Part shown: positions 33,127 through 47,200 of the stretch, piece after piece
How positions within the stretch are numbered: position 1 is the stretch's first letter
Layout of the letters: each line of letters begins with the position of its first letter
Assembly (NCBI RefSeq): GCF_947179515.1
Contig: NC_067482.1
Coordinates: forward strand, 80,088,444-80,152,443
DNA length: 64,000 bases
DNA from: Apodemus sylvaticus
Taxonomy: Eukaryota; Chordata; Mammalia; Rodentia; Muridae
Reading direction: 5' to 3'
The notes under the pieces: model-generated
What the model was told of the DNA's origin: nothing
Seen by the model: only the letters and a program-made list of their open reading frames with translations
Databases searched by the model: none
Made by a program: the position numbers and the translations under genes

Positions 33127-35114
33127 CAATAAAAAAAAATAGATCTTTAAAAAAACCAACTAAGCTGGGCGTGGTAGGGCGCACCTGTGAGCTCAGCACT
33201 TGGGAGGCAGAGGCAGGCAGATTTCTGAGTTAGAGGCCAGCCTGGTCTACAGAGTGAGTTCCAGGATAGCCAGGGCTATACAGAGAAACCTGTCTCGAAA
33301 AAACAAAACAAAACAAAAAAACAACTGAGTTTGGTGGTGTACCTTTATAATCCCAACACTGGAAAGGTGGAGACAGGTAAATTCTTAGGGCTGGCTGGCC
33401 AGCTAGCGTAGCTTCATCCGAAAGCTCCAGGCCAGTAAGAGATTGTCTCAAAAAAAAAAAAAAAAAAAAAAAAAAGCACTGTGGGAGGAGGGGACCAGGA
33501 AGCGGGGCAACATTTGAAATGTAAATAAAGAAAAGGTGGATGATTCTGAGAAGTGACTCCCAGGGTTGTCCTCTGGCTTCTACATGCATGTGCACACATA
33601 TATATAGACATACCCTTTGCCTCCAAAAGCAGTAGTTGAGGCTGGGAATGTAGGTCAGTGGTTAGAGCATCTACTTAGCACACAAGGCCCTAGATCAGTC
33701 CCCAGCACCACACACACAACAAAATGTCCTTGAATGCAGTAGCTGCTAATATAAAGCAAAGGTGGTCGTACCCTGCCATACAGTCATCCTCTACCTACTT
33801 CTGGGTTATCTTCCTTTGAGGAACCTAATGACACTCTCTCCAGGCCTTCATGTGAGCAAGCAGCAGAATCGCGTGCTTTCAGTGTTTGTGCATTCCTGTT
33901 ACCCAAGACTTGTAGCAGGTTTCTCTATCAGATCCATCTAACTTATTTTTGTTTGGAGCACAGGTATTGGCAGAACTCAAAGAGTACGCTACAGAAGTAG
34001 ATGTGGATTTTGTACGGAAGGCAGTGCGTGCCATTGGCCGCTGTGCCATCAAGGTGGAGGTGAGTAGGTTCTGAGATTCCGTTCTTAGGCAGGGAGGGGG
34101 GTGGTGGTCAAAAAGCACTGTTAACCTAAACTCAATAGGTCTGTTGGTGGCTTAAAGATCCTGAAATAGCTAGTTATAGTCAGTACAGACCCTTGAGAAA
34201 GTTAAGGTGTTATCCCCTTGATGTTTATTTGTTAGGGCCCTCCTGAGACTTCTGTACCACTGGGCTATTGTTGTGTGTATAAATGAAAGCGAAAGACTAG
34301 GAACAGAAACTTTGTGGGTTTAGTCATAGCAGCCCATTTTATGGAACAAGCCAGAGAGACGGGGACAAATAAGGTCACTCAGCCTTTGGACTCTGCCTGG
34401 AGGAACTCTCCAGCCCAGCCCGCACTGTAAGAGCTGCACCCTGGCTTTCTTATCTGTCAATGTGTCCTTTTCATCCCGAGCCTTCTGCTGGCCCTTTTTC
34501 TCTACCTCCTCCACAAGGGAGAGTGGTCTGTTCTCATGCTAAGATAAGGAAGGTGGAGCAAAGTGACTTAAGCTCCTTGGCCTTGGCATGGTGATAGTCC
34601 TGTTGGAAACTGTGTACCCACACTGCCTTTTTTCCCACAGCAATCTGCAGAGCGCTGTGTGAGCACATTGCTTGATCTCATCCAGACCAAGGTCAACTAT
34701 GTGGTTCAGGAAGCCATTGTGGTCATTAAGGACATCTTCCGCAAGTATCCCAACAAGTAGGTGCCAACTCTTCCTGATTAGAGGACAGCCTGGCTTCCCC
34801 TTCCTCGTCTCCTTTTCCATTTCAGAAGCAGCTTTCTCAGAAGAAATGTTTGTCTTTCTCCTTTTACCCAAACTGGTCATCAAGGCCAAAATAAAAGCAG
34901 CTAAACTCCAACAGCTAAAACATCTCCTATCTCCGGGCAGTAGTAGTGCTTGCCTTTAATATCAGCAGTTGGGAGACAGAGGCAGGCAGATCTCAGTGAG
35001 TTGAAGGCCAGCCTGGTTTTCATAGGACAGCCAGGGAAATACAGTCTCAAAACCAAACCAAAACATACACACTATCCTTAGCTGCTCCTCTCTCTGTCTC
35101 TGTCTCTGTCTCTA

Positions 35115-35147
<33 letters not shown>

Positions 35148-35172
35148 GTCTCTCTCTCTCTCTCACTCTCAA

Positions 35173-35220
<48 letters not shown>

Positions 35221-38200
35221 CCTATCCTCAGCCTCTCTCCAGGTCTGGGAAGCTGCATGTCTTCATTGGCTCTCATATTGGCTCAATCATGCTTTCCCAG
35301 GTATGAGAGTGTGATAGCCACTCTGTGTGAGAATCTGGACTCACTGGATGAGCCCGAGGCCCGCGCTGCTATGATCTGGATAGTGGGCGAGTATGCTGAG
35401 CGGATCGACAATGCAGATGAGCTGCTGGAGAGCTTCCTGGAAGGTTTCCATGACGAGAGCACCCAGGTGAGCCTTCCAGTGGGCAGAGCTGTTGCTGAGC
35501 CCCTGGCCCACTTCTGGCCTTAGCTCTTTTCCCTCCCCTCCTCATACTGCATTGCTGGTGTGAGCAGGTATGAATTGACAGGCTCTGTGTGGTCCCCTTT
35601 TCTCCCCCACAGCAGTGCCTCAGAAGACACAGCACAGTCTGGCATGTGTGAAAAGTAATCAGAAGTTTCTGGCTTTGTTTTTTATTTCATATTTATCTTT
35701 GGTCATACATTGACATGGTTCAAAATAGAAGTGCTGCAGGGACTTTACAGTGAAGATTCTTCTTCCAACTGCTTTCTCAGCCATAGTTCTTCCTGGTACT
35801 AGCATCCTTGGTTTCTCGGTGATACAGAGGTTGTAGGGGTGTATGCATAGTCCTATAGTAGATATGTATGCACACATGCACATTCACCTGTAGCCAGTTC
35901 TTACTGTTCTTGGCATCTGTGTTCCATAACTACTACAATTCCTGAATAACAAAGGACTGAGCTAGCACTCAGAAGAGACATAGAGTTAGGTCCTGTGAAG
36001 TCTAGATGTTTTTATCAATTGGTCAACATGTAACATCATTGATTCATTAGCATTGAACTCTGGCCAACAGCTCTGTGACTTGTGCTTGACTAAAGTTTAT
36101 CTAGCATACATATTTCTCAAGGGAACATTCCAGCCTTCTGGACAAGCACTACAGCATCACAGCTTAGAGACCGGTTTTTTGTTTGTTTGTTTGTTTGTTT
36201 AGTTTGTTTTGGATTTGTTTTTTTCGAGACAGGGTTTCTCTGTATAGCCCTGGCTGTCCTGGAACTCACTCTATAGACCAGGCTGGCCTCGAACTCAGAA
36301 ATCCGCCTGCCTCTGCCTCCCAGAGTGCTGGGATTACAGGCTTGCGCCACCACCGCTCAGCATAGAGACCATTTTAAATGAGGGAAAGGATACTTTTTTA
36401 CAGGATGAGAACTAGAACAAAGGTAGAGTCAGCCTTGCCTTGTCCAACCTCAGCTTGGACCTCTGCATCAGGTAATTTTGTTTCCAATGCGCTGCCTGTA
36501 TGTACAGGTGACCAGACAAGCCCTGTGCAAATACTGATTTTAAAGGGCAACAAGAGGCAGATTTACAAGCATAGAAGCAGGCTGTGGCAGTGTACACATG
36601 TAATCTCAGAGTTTTTGAGCTAGTTTGTCAGATGTTTGCGGTCATCCTTGGCTATGTAGAGCGTTTGAGTCTGGCCTGGGTTACATGAGACGTGGTCAGT
36701 AAACACAAAGCTGGTGGGCTGCTGAGATGACTCAGTGCATAGTCTCCTCCACCCAGCCTGACATCTGAAATTCCATCATAGGAACACTCTTGCTGTTAAG
36801 AGAGAACATGTCTCATGGCATGCACAGCCATTCACATACATACAGATAATAAACACCTGTAATAAAAATAAAACTAAGTCTTTACAAGTGTGGGGACATA
36901 AACCCTATATATAGTAGTCCACAATCCAATTTCAGATTGCTTAGGAGCTCGCCTCTGCCCTTAGGATATACCTGAGAGGCGTGCCAGCATCAATTTATTT
37001 GTCCTTTTAAGTACATTGGACATTTATGTGTCTAGTCTATTATAAATGTACTGCTGTGATAGGCAGCATGGTGTAGAACTGAGTATTTCAGGGATGAACC
37101 CTTAAGCAGATAGCTTGGAGAGATCTGGGTAGCACTTGCCTGATTTTGTTTGGTAGAGAGGTTGTCCTGATTTGACCTCCCATCTCAGATAGTACTTCCC
37201 TGCCTCTTACACTTGGTTTGAGCAGCTCAGAAGGTAGTGGATATAGTTTGTCTGCGAATTAGGAAATGTCTTCTGCCCAGTGCAGGCAGTGTGACCTAGT
37301 AAGTCCAAGCATGCAGAGTGGAGTCAGAGACCCACCCCAGAGCCCACACCTCTCATCCCTCACTCTCACTTAACGACGACTATGTTCATCTTAACTTGTG
37401 TCTAGCCCATCAGAAGTATTCGTCAGTGGTAGTGTTGACCTGGGGCAGAATTAGACTCAAAGGGGAAGTGGCTCAGGAGAAGCAGAGCCTGCTGGTCCCC
37501 ACAGCCCACATGTCTCAGCAGCTCAGGCCTCCCCATACCCCTGCTTGCATTATGGTGCTGAAGCTGTCCCTGCCACTTCCATGGCTTTACCTTGGTCACA
37601 GTCCCACAAGCAGGGTTACAGTGGGTAACAGTTCAGGCTCAGTCCTTAAAGTTTTAGCAATTCCCATGGAAAGAGAACTTTTACACCAACGGCCCAACAG
37701 AAGCCCCAAAATCTGTCTGTGTTTTCTGGAGCCATTTACCAAGACCGATCAGCCAGTTGTTCATTCTGATCTGTATGGATCAGAAGAGACGGAATGGCAT
37801 TCTCTGAAGGAGAGCCAGCAGAGTGGGCGCTAAGTGAGCAAAAGCAGCAGATGTCTGCAGAATCTCACTGCCGCTAACCTCCCACTGCCGCCCGCCGCCC
37901 GCCTCTGTGCGGCTTCATTTTTACACCAGACCTGTCTGTGGCTCCCAAGATGGCCAGCCTTGCCTGGATCGTTTCTGCCCTGTAACCAAGTCCTCCTTAA
38001 GGCGGAGGATTGCCTCATGGTATAAACTGCCAAATATTTGGGTAAATCTTGTAGCCTCTTCCTGCACAAGAATAAACCTGCTAAAGAGCCAGGGATTGGG
38101 GAAGTTGGAAGGAAAATCTGAGTCCGGAGTCTATAGGAAAGAAAACATACCTGAAATTCTGAACTCACTTTCCATGTTCCTTAAATTCACCAAGCCCTTG

Positions 38201-41200
38201 CTGGGTGCACTGGCGGGCGCACAGCTCCAGCCCCCGCCCTTGCTGGGTGTGACAGCCACAGCTCCAGCCCCAGCGCAGCTGCGCTCACCAGGGTTATTGC
38301 CATTTAGCTCTGACTTTTGCAGCTGGCCAAGAGTTACACCCCATCTACAGATGAGGACACTACCTCAGTAATTTAGTGACTGTTGGGATGAAGAGTCAGT
38401 GTCCAGCTGAGGAGTGGCCTCACTCTAGCTCCTGACAAGTGCTGTGGGTTGTTTGCACAGCTCCCAAGACCCCAGCTCCCATCCGAAGCAGGCTATTGCT
38501 TTTTTTCCTCTTTGTTTTTTTTGAAGGGTGCTTTTGCAACAGGGTTTCCATACATCTTAGACTGGCCTCCAACCAGTATTTCTGACTTGCTTCCACTCTT
38601 CAGTACTGGGATTGCAGGTATGGACCACTCTCAGTTCAGGCCATGTCTTCCTCACTGACTGAGGGTGACTGGCTGGAGTCCTGTGTAGAAGCTGCACACT
38701 GTGTAGAAGCTGTCTCCTGCCTTGGACAGAGCAGCGGCTGTTTCTCCTCCACTGACCCATGTCCACAGATGGCAAGAGGCTGCGGGCGAGCTCATGCCCA
38801 GAAGAAACCTCTCCTTTAGGTTTTTATTATTTATTCTTTTTGTTTTTTAAGATTTATTTCATGTCTGTGAGTACACTGTAGTTGTCCTCAGACACCCAAG
38901 AAGAGGGCATGAGATCCCATTACAGATGGTTGTGAGCCACTATGTGGGTGCTGGGAATTGACCTCTGGAAAGCAGTCAGTGCTCTTAACTGCTGAGCCAT
39001 CTCTCCAGCCTCCCCTCCCCCTACTTTTTTTAAGGAGCATGGGAGGGCACAGTTACAGCTCCTGAGTGGAGACCAAAGACAACTTTCAGGAGTTGGTTCT
39101 CTTTCCACCTTGTGAGTGAGTCCCAGGGATCGAACTCGGGTTCAATCAGCCTTAGCAGCAAGCATCTTTACCCACTGAGCCATCCCACCAGCCCACCCTC
39201 TCCATGCCTAGTCCTACAAGCCAGGGAGATGGCACCACCTCACCAGTGCTGCTGCCGCTGAGCTGCCTGGACCATTGCTTCCAGCTTGTCAACAGACCTG
39301 TCCCAGGCTGACACAGAGAGAAAGACTCAGGAAGGACATCTGCATGGTCTCATGCACACGGTTTTCAGCCATGAATTTCTCTCTCCCTCCCCGCCTCCCT
39401 CTCTCTCCCTCCCTTTCTCCCCCCCCCTCTCTCCGTTCCCCCCTCTTCTTTCTGTTTTGTTTTTGTTTTTTGAAACAGTTTCTCTGCATAGCCCTGGCTG
39501 TCCTGGAACTCACTCTGTAGACCAGGCTGGCCTCCAACTCACCGAAGTCCACCTGCCTCTTCCTGGGGAGTTCTGGGATTAAAGGCGTGCGCCACCACTG
39601 GAATGCTTCCTTCTTGTGCTCATAGTCGATAGCATCTAAAATGACTTGGTGGCTCATGCCTGTAATTCCAGGACTTGGGAGGCTGAGGCTGGAGAATCGC
39701 TTTGTGTTTAGGCCAGCCTGAGTAAGTTAAAAATGAGTGATCAGCCCGGGCTATGGAGTGTGAGCCTGCATCAAAAGCAGAACAAGTAAATAAAAATACA
39801 GTGAATATTTTAAAACCGTCGGCACTAGACAGATACTCAAGCTTCTGGACTCTGGGTACATGGAGCCCTGGGAAAGGAATTCAGCAACTGACTCAACATG
39901 TGGTTTGAACCACATCCACTCCAGTCTTGGAAAATCAGTAAGCTAAGCCATCCACCACCATGACCAGGCCCTTCTAGAAGACATGGCGTATATTTCGAAT
40001 AGCTGCTCAAACAGGGCCCAACATGGCCCCTCTTTTAAAAACCTAGACAATCATAGTAGCCTGTGGCTAGGAGGGCCTAGTGTGCTCTTTCAGCATGCAT
40101 CACAGCACAAATTTCTGGAATTTCTTATGTGCCTCCTGTTCCCTGGCACTAGCCTAAGCAGTATAGAATTAACAGTGAGCTAGACAAACCCTATCCCCAC
40201 CCATCAAAAGCTCGCAGTCAGCCCATTGGGGTGGCACACAGCACTCAGAAGGCAGAGGCAAAGTACTGTGAGTTCCAGGACAGCCAGAGCTATATAGTGA
40301 GACCTGTCTTGAAAAAAAAAAGTCAAAGCTCACAGCCATGGAGACAGCCTGGTAGCTGTAAGGACGTAGAGGCGACTGGCAATGTGGGGCTGAGGAGCAG
40401 CGTGACAATGATAGGAGTGCCAGCAAGGCCGAGGACATCTCATGGAATGGAGGGCTTGAGGACACTTCCTACCTTATGATAGCCATGTAGCTCCTCAGTG
40501 GCGGGTTCTCTGTGGAGCCTGGCTAGCCCACATCTGCATCTCTGTGGCACCATTAACACCCAAAGTAGCATGCCAGTCTCACTTGTTGCCTTTCGAAGCA
40601 AACTTCTCTTAGAACCATGGAATTGAAGTTCTGACAGACATCTAGGAATCCAGCTGAGCCCTACCTGCCACATAGTACGATGTCCAGATCCAAGTTCCTC
40701 AGTAGCAGCCCCAAGACGAGGAGAGCTGTTGTTGGTTTCCATCTGTTCCGAGCTGCCATGCCACCCTGCCTTTGGTTGTACCTCCAGCCTATCTGCCTTG
40801 TCCCCGCAGGTCCAGCTACAGCTGCTGACAGCCATTGTGAAGCTCTTCCTGAAGAAGCCAACAGAGACTCAGGAGCTGGTGCAGCAGGTCCTCAGTTTAG
40901 CCACTCAGGTAGTGCCCACCTCTCTGCTGCTCCTCAAATCAAATCAAAGAAGCTCGATTCCTGGGAGCTGATCTCCCTCTAACCTCTTGGGTAGCACGTG
41001 TGCAAATTGATGCCAGAGTAGCCTAATCCCTGACTTCTGGGGGTCAGAGTCACAGACAGATCACATAGCATGATGTCTCCCTGAAACTGAAGAGGGTTAT
41101 GTGGAAATAAATGCTGGAAGATTCACTGCAAGGTAGGGGAATGAAGACAGGAGTGGGTGTGACCTGCCGGTACTAGACATCCAAGGAGACAAAGCTGAAA

Positions 41201-44200
41201 GTTGGGAGCTAAGGTGTGCCCCCTAAGGTGGTTTGGAAGCCAACTTTTGGGTATGTTCAGAATCATTGGATGAGATAGGTATGGTGGTACATGCTTTTAA
41301 TCCCAGCAGTTGGGAGGCAGAGGTAGGCAAATCTCTGTGAAAGTCAGCCTGGTCTACATAGTAAGTTCCTGATAATCCCTGTCTCAAAAATGGGGGTGGG
41401 GGGCAAGGAAAGGGGAAAAAACAAAAACGATGATAAGGGAGGGCCCCCTTCTCATATGGGAAGGAGTTACACAGGCTGCTCCAACCCCACCCCTCAAGGA
41501 CTCAGACAATCCAGACCTTCGGGACCGTGGCTACATCTACTGGCGCCTGCTCTCCACGGACCCTGTGGCTGCTAAAGAGGTGGTACTGGCTGAGAAACCT
41601 CTCATCTCAGAGGAGACAGACCTTATTGAGCCTACGCTGCTGGACGAACTCATCTGCTACATTGGCACACTGGCCTCTGTCTACCATAAGCCCCCCAACG
41701 CCTTTGTGGAAGGCGGCCGGGGAGTGGTGCAGAAGAGCCTGCCTCCCCGCACTGCCTCGTGAGTACAGCTGCCTAGCATGGATGCAGGCCTTAGAAGATG
41801 GCCCCTGCAAAGGCCTTAGTGTAAACAAACTAGGATCCTAGCCACTTAGAGCCAGTGTTTAACTGCATATTAGGTGTCCACTATCACCTCATGTAATCTT
41901 CTGAAGTGTTGAAACAAAATGTCCATTTAACAGATAAGGAGAGTGGGTGTGGAGAGTTTGGATAGTTCAGGACTGCATCGCTAACGGGATGACTTCTACT
42001 TCCAAAGACCTGTTCCCACCACCTCTGTTGCTCCTGGTGACTGGTTTGGCCCAGTGACAGTCCTTGGAGGCTGGCATCTAGTTTCCTTTTGAGAATAAGC
42101 TAGAATATGCACAGTTGGCTCATCCCATGAATGTAAGGAGGCAGAGAGACAAGTCATATACTCCTGTGCTCACACCCCCAGACATCGAGGAGACCCAGAG
42201 CCTGACCTATGCAAAGATCTTGGAGGCTAACATGTCTTTACCTTCCCTGGAACATTCTGAAACTGTTACCCTACCTGATTCTCCCTGTGTCCAACAGGAG
42301 TGAGAGCACAGAGAGTCCTGAGACAGCCCCTGCTGGAGCACCTGCTGGTGATCAGCCTGACGTCATTCCTGCCCAGGGTGACCTGCTAGGTGACCTCCTT
42401 AACCTGGACCTTGGGCCCCCAGTGAGTGGCCCACCCTTAGCTGCCTCCTCAGTGCAGATGGGAGCAGTGGATCTTCTTGGTGGTGGCCTCGACAGCCTGG
42501 TATGTCCTCGGTCCCCAGGTGATGTTATTGATCTTCAGAGGAGCGGGCTTTGCTGCCCCTCTTTGCTGTATCCAATGGGAGGGTGTGTGAAATGCTCGTT
42601 CTGCTTGGTGCTGAGCGTGTAACTCCAGGCTGAGGTGGCTGCAGCCTGTTAGGCTGTGCCTGGCTTTAGGAGCCAGGTCTTAGTCTACTCACACTCGGGC
42701 TACCCGCCAGGGAGAGCCACCCAGCCAGGCCTCCATGGAAGGGCAGGGGTAGAATTCCCTTCTGTCCCTTGAGAGAGGGATGGTAAGCCTGGACCAGGCA
42801 GCTTCTGAACCTTCACCTTGGTGTTGATAGTCTGGCCACGAGAGAGCCTAGGACAAAGTACAAGTTATGACTCAGGGTGTGAGGGAGGGTGCCAGGCTAA
42901 ATAAAGCCATGAGGAAGGGCAGTGTTCTTCAGAGGGATGGGCTCTGGGCCTCAGAACAGACTCCTCCCAACTAGAGCCACTGTTAACTAACCTATCTTTC
43001 TTTCTCTTGTCTCATGTTCTTTCCTTGCCTCTCTCTCTGCATGTTGCTGCCTGTCTCTTCACCCTGCCTGCTTCTGCTTGGAGATGGGGGATGAGCCTGA
43101 AGGGGTATGGTTCAACCCTCTGTCACCAATGCTTTGTGCTGAACCTTGGCCAGTGGTCCATGTCTGAGCAGTCTCTGCTTTGATTTCCTGGCATGCAGTT
43201 GCCTCTGGCCACCATGCCCACAAATTCTCAGTGTACACAACCCCATGACAGTGACGCCTTGTCATCCTAAAGACTGCTGGCCCTCAGCCCTGAGCTTCTC
43301 ACCTAGAGGGGGGCCCCGTATGCTAGAGGCTCCTCTTGGATGACTTGAGTCTTCTCCCAGAGTTCACTCCTTGAGGTCCAAGACCTGTGGGACTCTGGGG
43401 TACTCAGCCTCTTTCCCACCTACTTCACTTTGTCTTGTTTCTGCTACTTGAAGTTGATGTGGAGGGTGGTCCTGTTCTTACCCCACTGTTTTCAAAAGAG
43501 CCAGGTGACTGTTCCTCCTGGGCCCCTAATGTCCCTGTCTCATGCATGTCTTTGATCCAGATTGGAGATAGCAGCTTTGGGGCGCCTTCGGCATCGGTGG
43601 CAGCAGCACCAGCGCCGGCCAGACTTGGAGCACCCATCAGCAGTGGCTTAAGTGACCTCTTTGACCTGACCAGTGGTGTGGGCGCCCTGTCAGGATCCTA
43701 TGTAGCTCCCAAAGCAGTAAGTCCTTCATGTACTCTCCTGGCTGGAGCAGAGAAAAGAAACTGGATTGGGATTGCTAAGGCCTCCACTGAACTCAGCCCT
43801 GAGAGGATGGGCCAGAGGGGTGCAGTCCTCTGCCCCAGTCTTCACTCTTCCTGACCTCTAGCTATGGTCTCGTATCCCAACAGCCTCTGCTTTGACTGCA
43901 GCGTCTTGTCCAGGTGGCACAGTCAGCATCCATTGAGCAAAAATGGGAATGTAGTGTAAAGCCAGGAGGGAAGTGGTCTTGTTAGAGCACAGGTTCTCAG
44001 TACTGTTAGATCAGTACCTCAGAGAACTTGTCTCTGAAGAAGACTGATGGCCTGTCCACATAGGCAAATAAAAGATAACCATGTCTTCATCAGTATATGG
44101 ACGCAGTGTTATAGACACAGCACACCTACCTGCCCTAGAGGACATGACAGGCATGGGTAGCGTTAGTACTTCAGCACAAGTAGTGTGGCCGGTGGTATTG

Positions 44201-47200
44201 TTCAGTGACTCTCAGTACAGTTCCAACAGAGCAGGTACCAGGGATGGCGATGGGAACTATAATCCCAGCACTTGGGAAGCAAGTCCTAAAACACAGTCTC
44301 TCACCCCCTTACCTCAGGTTTCCTGGAGAATGGAAAATGTGTTCCTGAGGGTGTTGTCGTCTACACAAGACATTTTGCTAGACTAGGGTTTCTTGAGGCA
44401 GAAAGCCAAGCTAGGCTCAGTGCTTGCTCATGGTACAAGGTCAGCAATAGCTGTTGGAGAGCTCTACACTAAATAATAATAATAATAATAATAATGAAAT
44501 GCTTCCATTTACAACAGTTGAGCTTTAGCACTGCAAAGGGGTGGTGTTGCATAGAGCCCAAAGGAGAATATCAAGGTGCGTTAGCAGCCTAGACAGTAGC
44601 AGCAGCTTTGGGAGCACAGACAGAGCCTAAGACGGGAAACCCTTTTCAGTGGTGAGACTTGCAGGATATGAGGGGGCTGAAGCCATTCTGATGTGAGCAG
44701 CCATACAATTACAGGCACTGAGATACAGCCATTGGCAAAGCCATGGGTGAAAATAGCTAAGCTTGGCATATAAATATTAATTTATATTAACTTCCTAATA
44801 TATAGTACTAGGAAGAGCACAATGTGGGTCATGTCACTTGTGCCAGAGAAGCTCTACAAGGACAAATATGGCCTAATTATTTCACAACACAGGTTAGAGG
44901 CCATGTCTGCTGAACCTTCATCTTCTGAGATCCCCATTCAGAGGCTTTAGGGCCCCCATATAAGTCTGTAAGCAGCACCTGCACCTCCGTGACCCAGCCT
45001 CACTGCTGAGTAGGTAGCCAGGATCCCAGGCAAGCCCTTAACAGGCTCAGTCTCTGAGAAATCCACATGACAGCAGCTTCGCCACATGCATCAGCAGGCT
45101 TGATGCCAGGCACGCAGCAACCTCCACAGCAGCAGCCCACAGGGTCCTCCTACAACCATATGTTAACTGTTATTCATTTTATGCTTGAGAAGTTTGAGTG
45201 CTTTTGCCTGTGGCCACTTAGCTCGTAAGTGACAGAATGTGGAATTGCATGCAGGGCAGTGACACTGTAGCCTGTGCTTCCACATCTCTGTCACTGTGCT
45301 GCGAAGTGGACACTGCATGGTTTCCATTTTGAGACAGGGTCTCACTATCAAGTCCCATGCTGGCATTGATCTATGGCAATTCTTTTGCCTCAGTTTCCAA
45401 CGGGCTAGGATTGTAGACAAGAGCGACCATACCTGGCTATATACTTTGTCAGGTCACAAATCAGTCAGCAGGACCAGAGTACAGTGTGCTATAACCACAG
45501 CTAGTTACCTGCTATACAGATTGTTGACAACAAGCGCCAGATCAAAACATACTCATTAAAATCCTAACAACAGCCATTCTTGGAATGTAGAGGCAGGGAG
45601 GTCAGAAGTTCAAGACCGCTGGGCAGTGGTGGCCGTGGCGCATGCCTTTAATCCCAGCACTTGGGAGGCAGAGGCAGGTGGATTTCTGAGTTCAAGGCCA
45701 GCCTGGTTTACAGAGTGAGTTCCAGGACAGCCAGGGCTACACAGAGAAACCCTGTCTCAAAAAACAAAAACAAAAAAAGTTCAAGACCACCCTTGGCTAT
45801 GTGAAATCAAACCAAACAATAGAACACTAGGGAGCCAGTGCCATCACAGGGTGACGGAGCTTTGCCACACATTTCATGACTTGAGTTCAGTTTCTGGGCA
45901 CCACATGGTAGAAGGAAATCAGTAAGTCCCATGGGTTGTCCTCTGACTGCCACATGTACATCAAGGCATCTGCAGCATATGTACATATGAAATAAATAGG
46001 AAAACAGTTTTTAAAAAGTCAATCAATAGGATATAGTGGTACCCATCTCTATTCCCAGCATTAAAAGGCAGAGGGATCACCGGGCGGTGGTGGCACACGC
46101 CTTTAATCCCAGCACTCTGGGAGGCAGAGGCAGGCGGATTTCTGAGTTCGAGGCCAGCCTGGTCTACAGAGTGAGTTCCAGGACAGCCAGGGCTACACAG
46201 AGAAACCCTGTCTCAAAAAACCAAAAAAAGAAAAGGTACTTACTGGGTACCATGAGCTGGCCTTCCCTCTGTGTGTAGGTCTTAACTGATGACATCACCG
46301 CTAGTCTGGTGGAGATGATGCTCCTGGTCACATGTAGTGCTGGCCATGAGAGCTTCAGGGACTAAGCTGGAAGTAATCAGGCTCCTGGAGGGAGAGTCCT
46401 TGCCACAGGAGAGGACTTCCCTGCCTCCTTAGTCACGACTCCCTTCAGAAGCAGTAGCAAGTCATCTGTATTTCCTTCACAACACTGTTACCACTGGAGA
46501 TGTTTGTCTTTCATACAAGTTCCCCACCTGCCTTGGGTAGGCATATTCCCTGTACAGAGAGCATGGAGCACCCTGTACATGAGAACTTCAGGCTGGTATA
46601 GCATGGGTTAGGAGCTAGTGAAATTCAGCCAGTTAGTGAAATTTAGTTTAGAACGCTGAGACTTTGTCAGGACTCTGAGTCTACAGTGACCCTCAGTGCA
46701 GGGTCAGATGTGACATGGTAGCTCTGTAAGCATAGAGGCCTGCTGAGGTAGGTCTGGTCTGAGCCTGGTCTGATTGTCAAGCCCGGGCTAGGCTTGCAGA
46801 GTGCTCTCACACTACAGGCCTTGGCTAGGGACTCAGTGCAGGTGGGACGCAAGGTGATCACCCTGCCAGGCGTGGGAACACACGTGCTTTCCAACGGTGG
46901 GAAATAGCAGGAGAGACATCTTGAGGGAAGGGATGAGACGAACTTGAAGTAGGCACCAGGCTCTGAATACTAGACAAGGTGGGAAAGTGTTTTTCAAGGG
47001 TTCACAATCGTGTTTGCGTTTTACAGGGTGATCCCAGCTGTTGTAGAAAAGGAGGGAGGAGGAGTCTGGGCAGCCACCTGAGGGAAGTGGTGCCTGGAGA
47101 AGCAGAAGCCTTGAGGGTAGACGGCAGGCTGCGTAGGTCTAACATGAGGGACAGGTACACCAGGGGACTTGTGGAAGCTGTCTGCTAGAACTGTAGCCTT

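Larger units (their letters stand above)
32472..33963 (+). other. Ap1b1: Ap1b1 GC-AG intron
   Basis: Donor GCAAGC, acceptor GAGCACAG. Packed with SINEs (old B1, ID-like, B3, two B1-type copies, an L1 3' scrap and an ID element) and a (CA)n run. 32480-32690 and 33730-33960 look unique. Confidence 0.9.
34757..35300 (+). other. Ap1b1: Ap1b1 intron with composite microsatellite
   Basis: GT-AG intron of 544 bases. Its second half is a B1 (34935-35058) followed by a 130-base pyrimidine and CA microsatellite that ends about 80 bases before the next exon. Confidence 0.9.
35467..40809 (+). other. Ap1b1: Ap1b1 intron, 5.3 kb
   Basis: Longest intron between coding exons. Repeats are at about 36165-36370, 36575-36875, 38505-39195, 39377-39783 and 40222-40322. 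The 35470-36160, 36880-38500, 39790-40220 and 40330-40800 stretches look unique. A 171-codon ORF at 37318-37833 shows no recognisable domain and no splice support. Confidence 0.85.

Noticed and set aside
37318..37833. 171-codon open reading frame within the 5.3-kb intron, among the longest in the window
   Set aside because: No domain, no paralogue that I recognise, no Kozak or splice context, composition typical of non-coding DNA, and it lies between exons of a gene whose splicing is fully accounted for.
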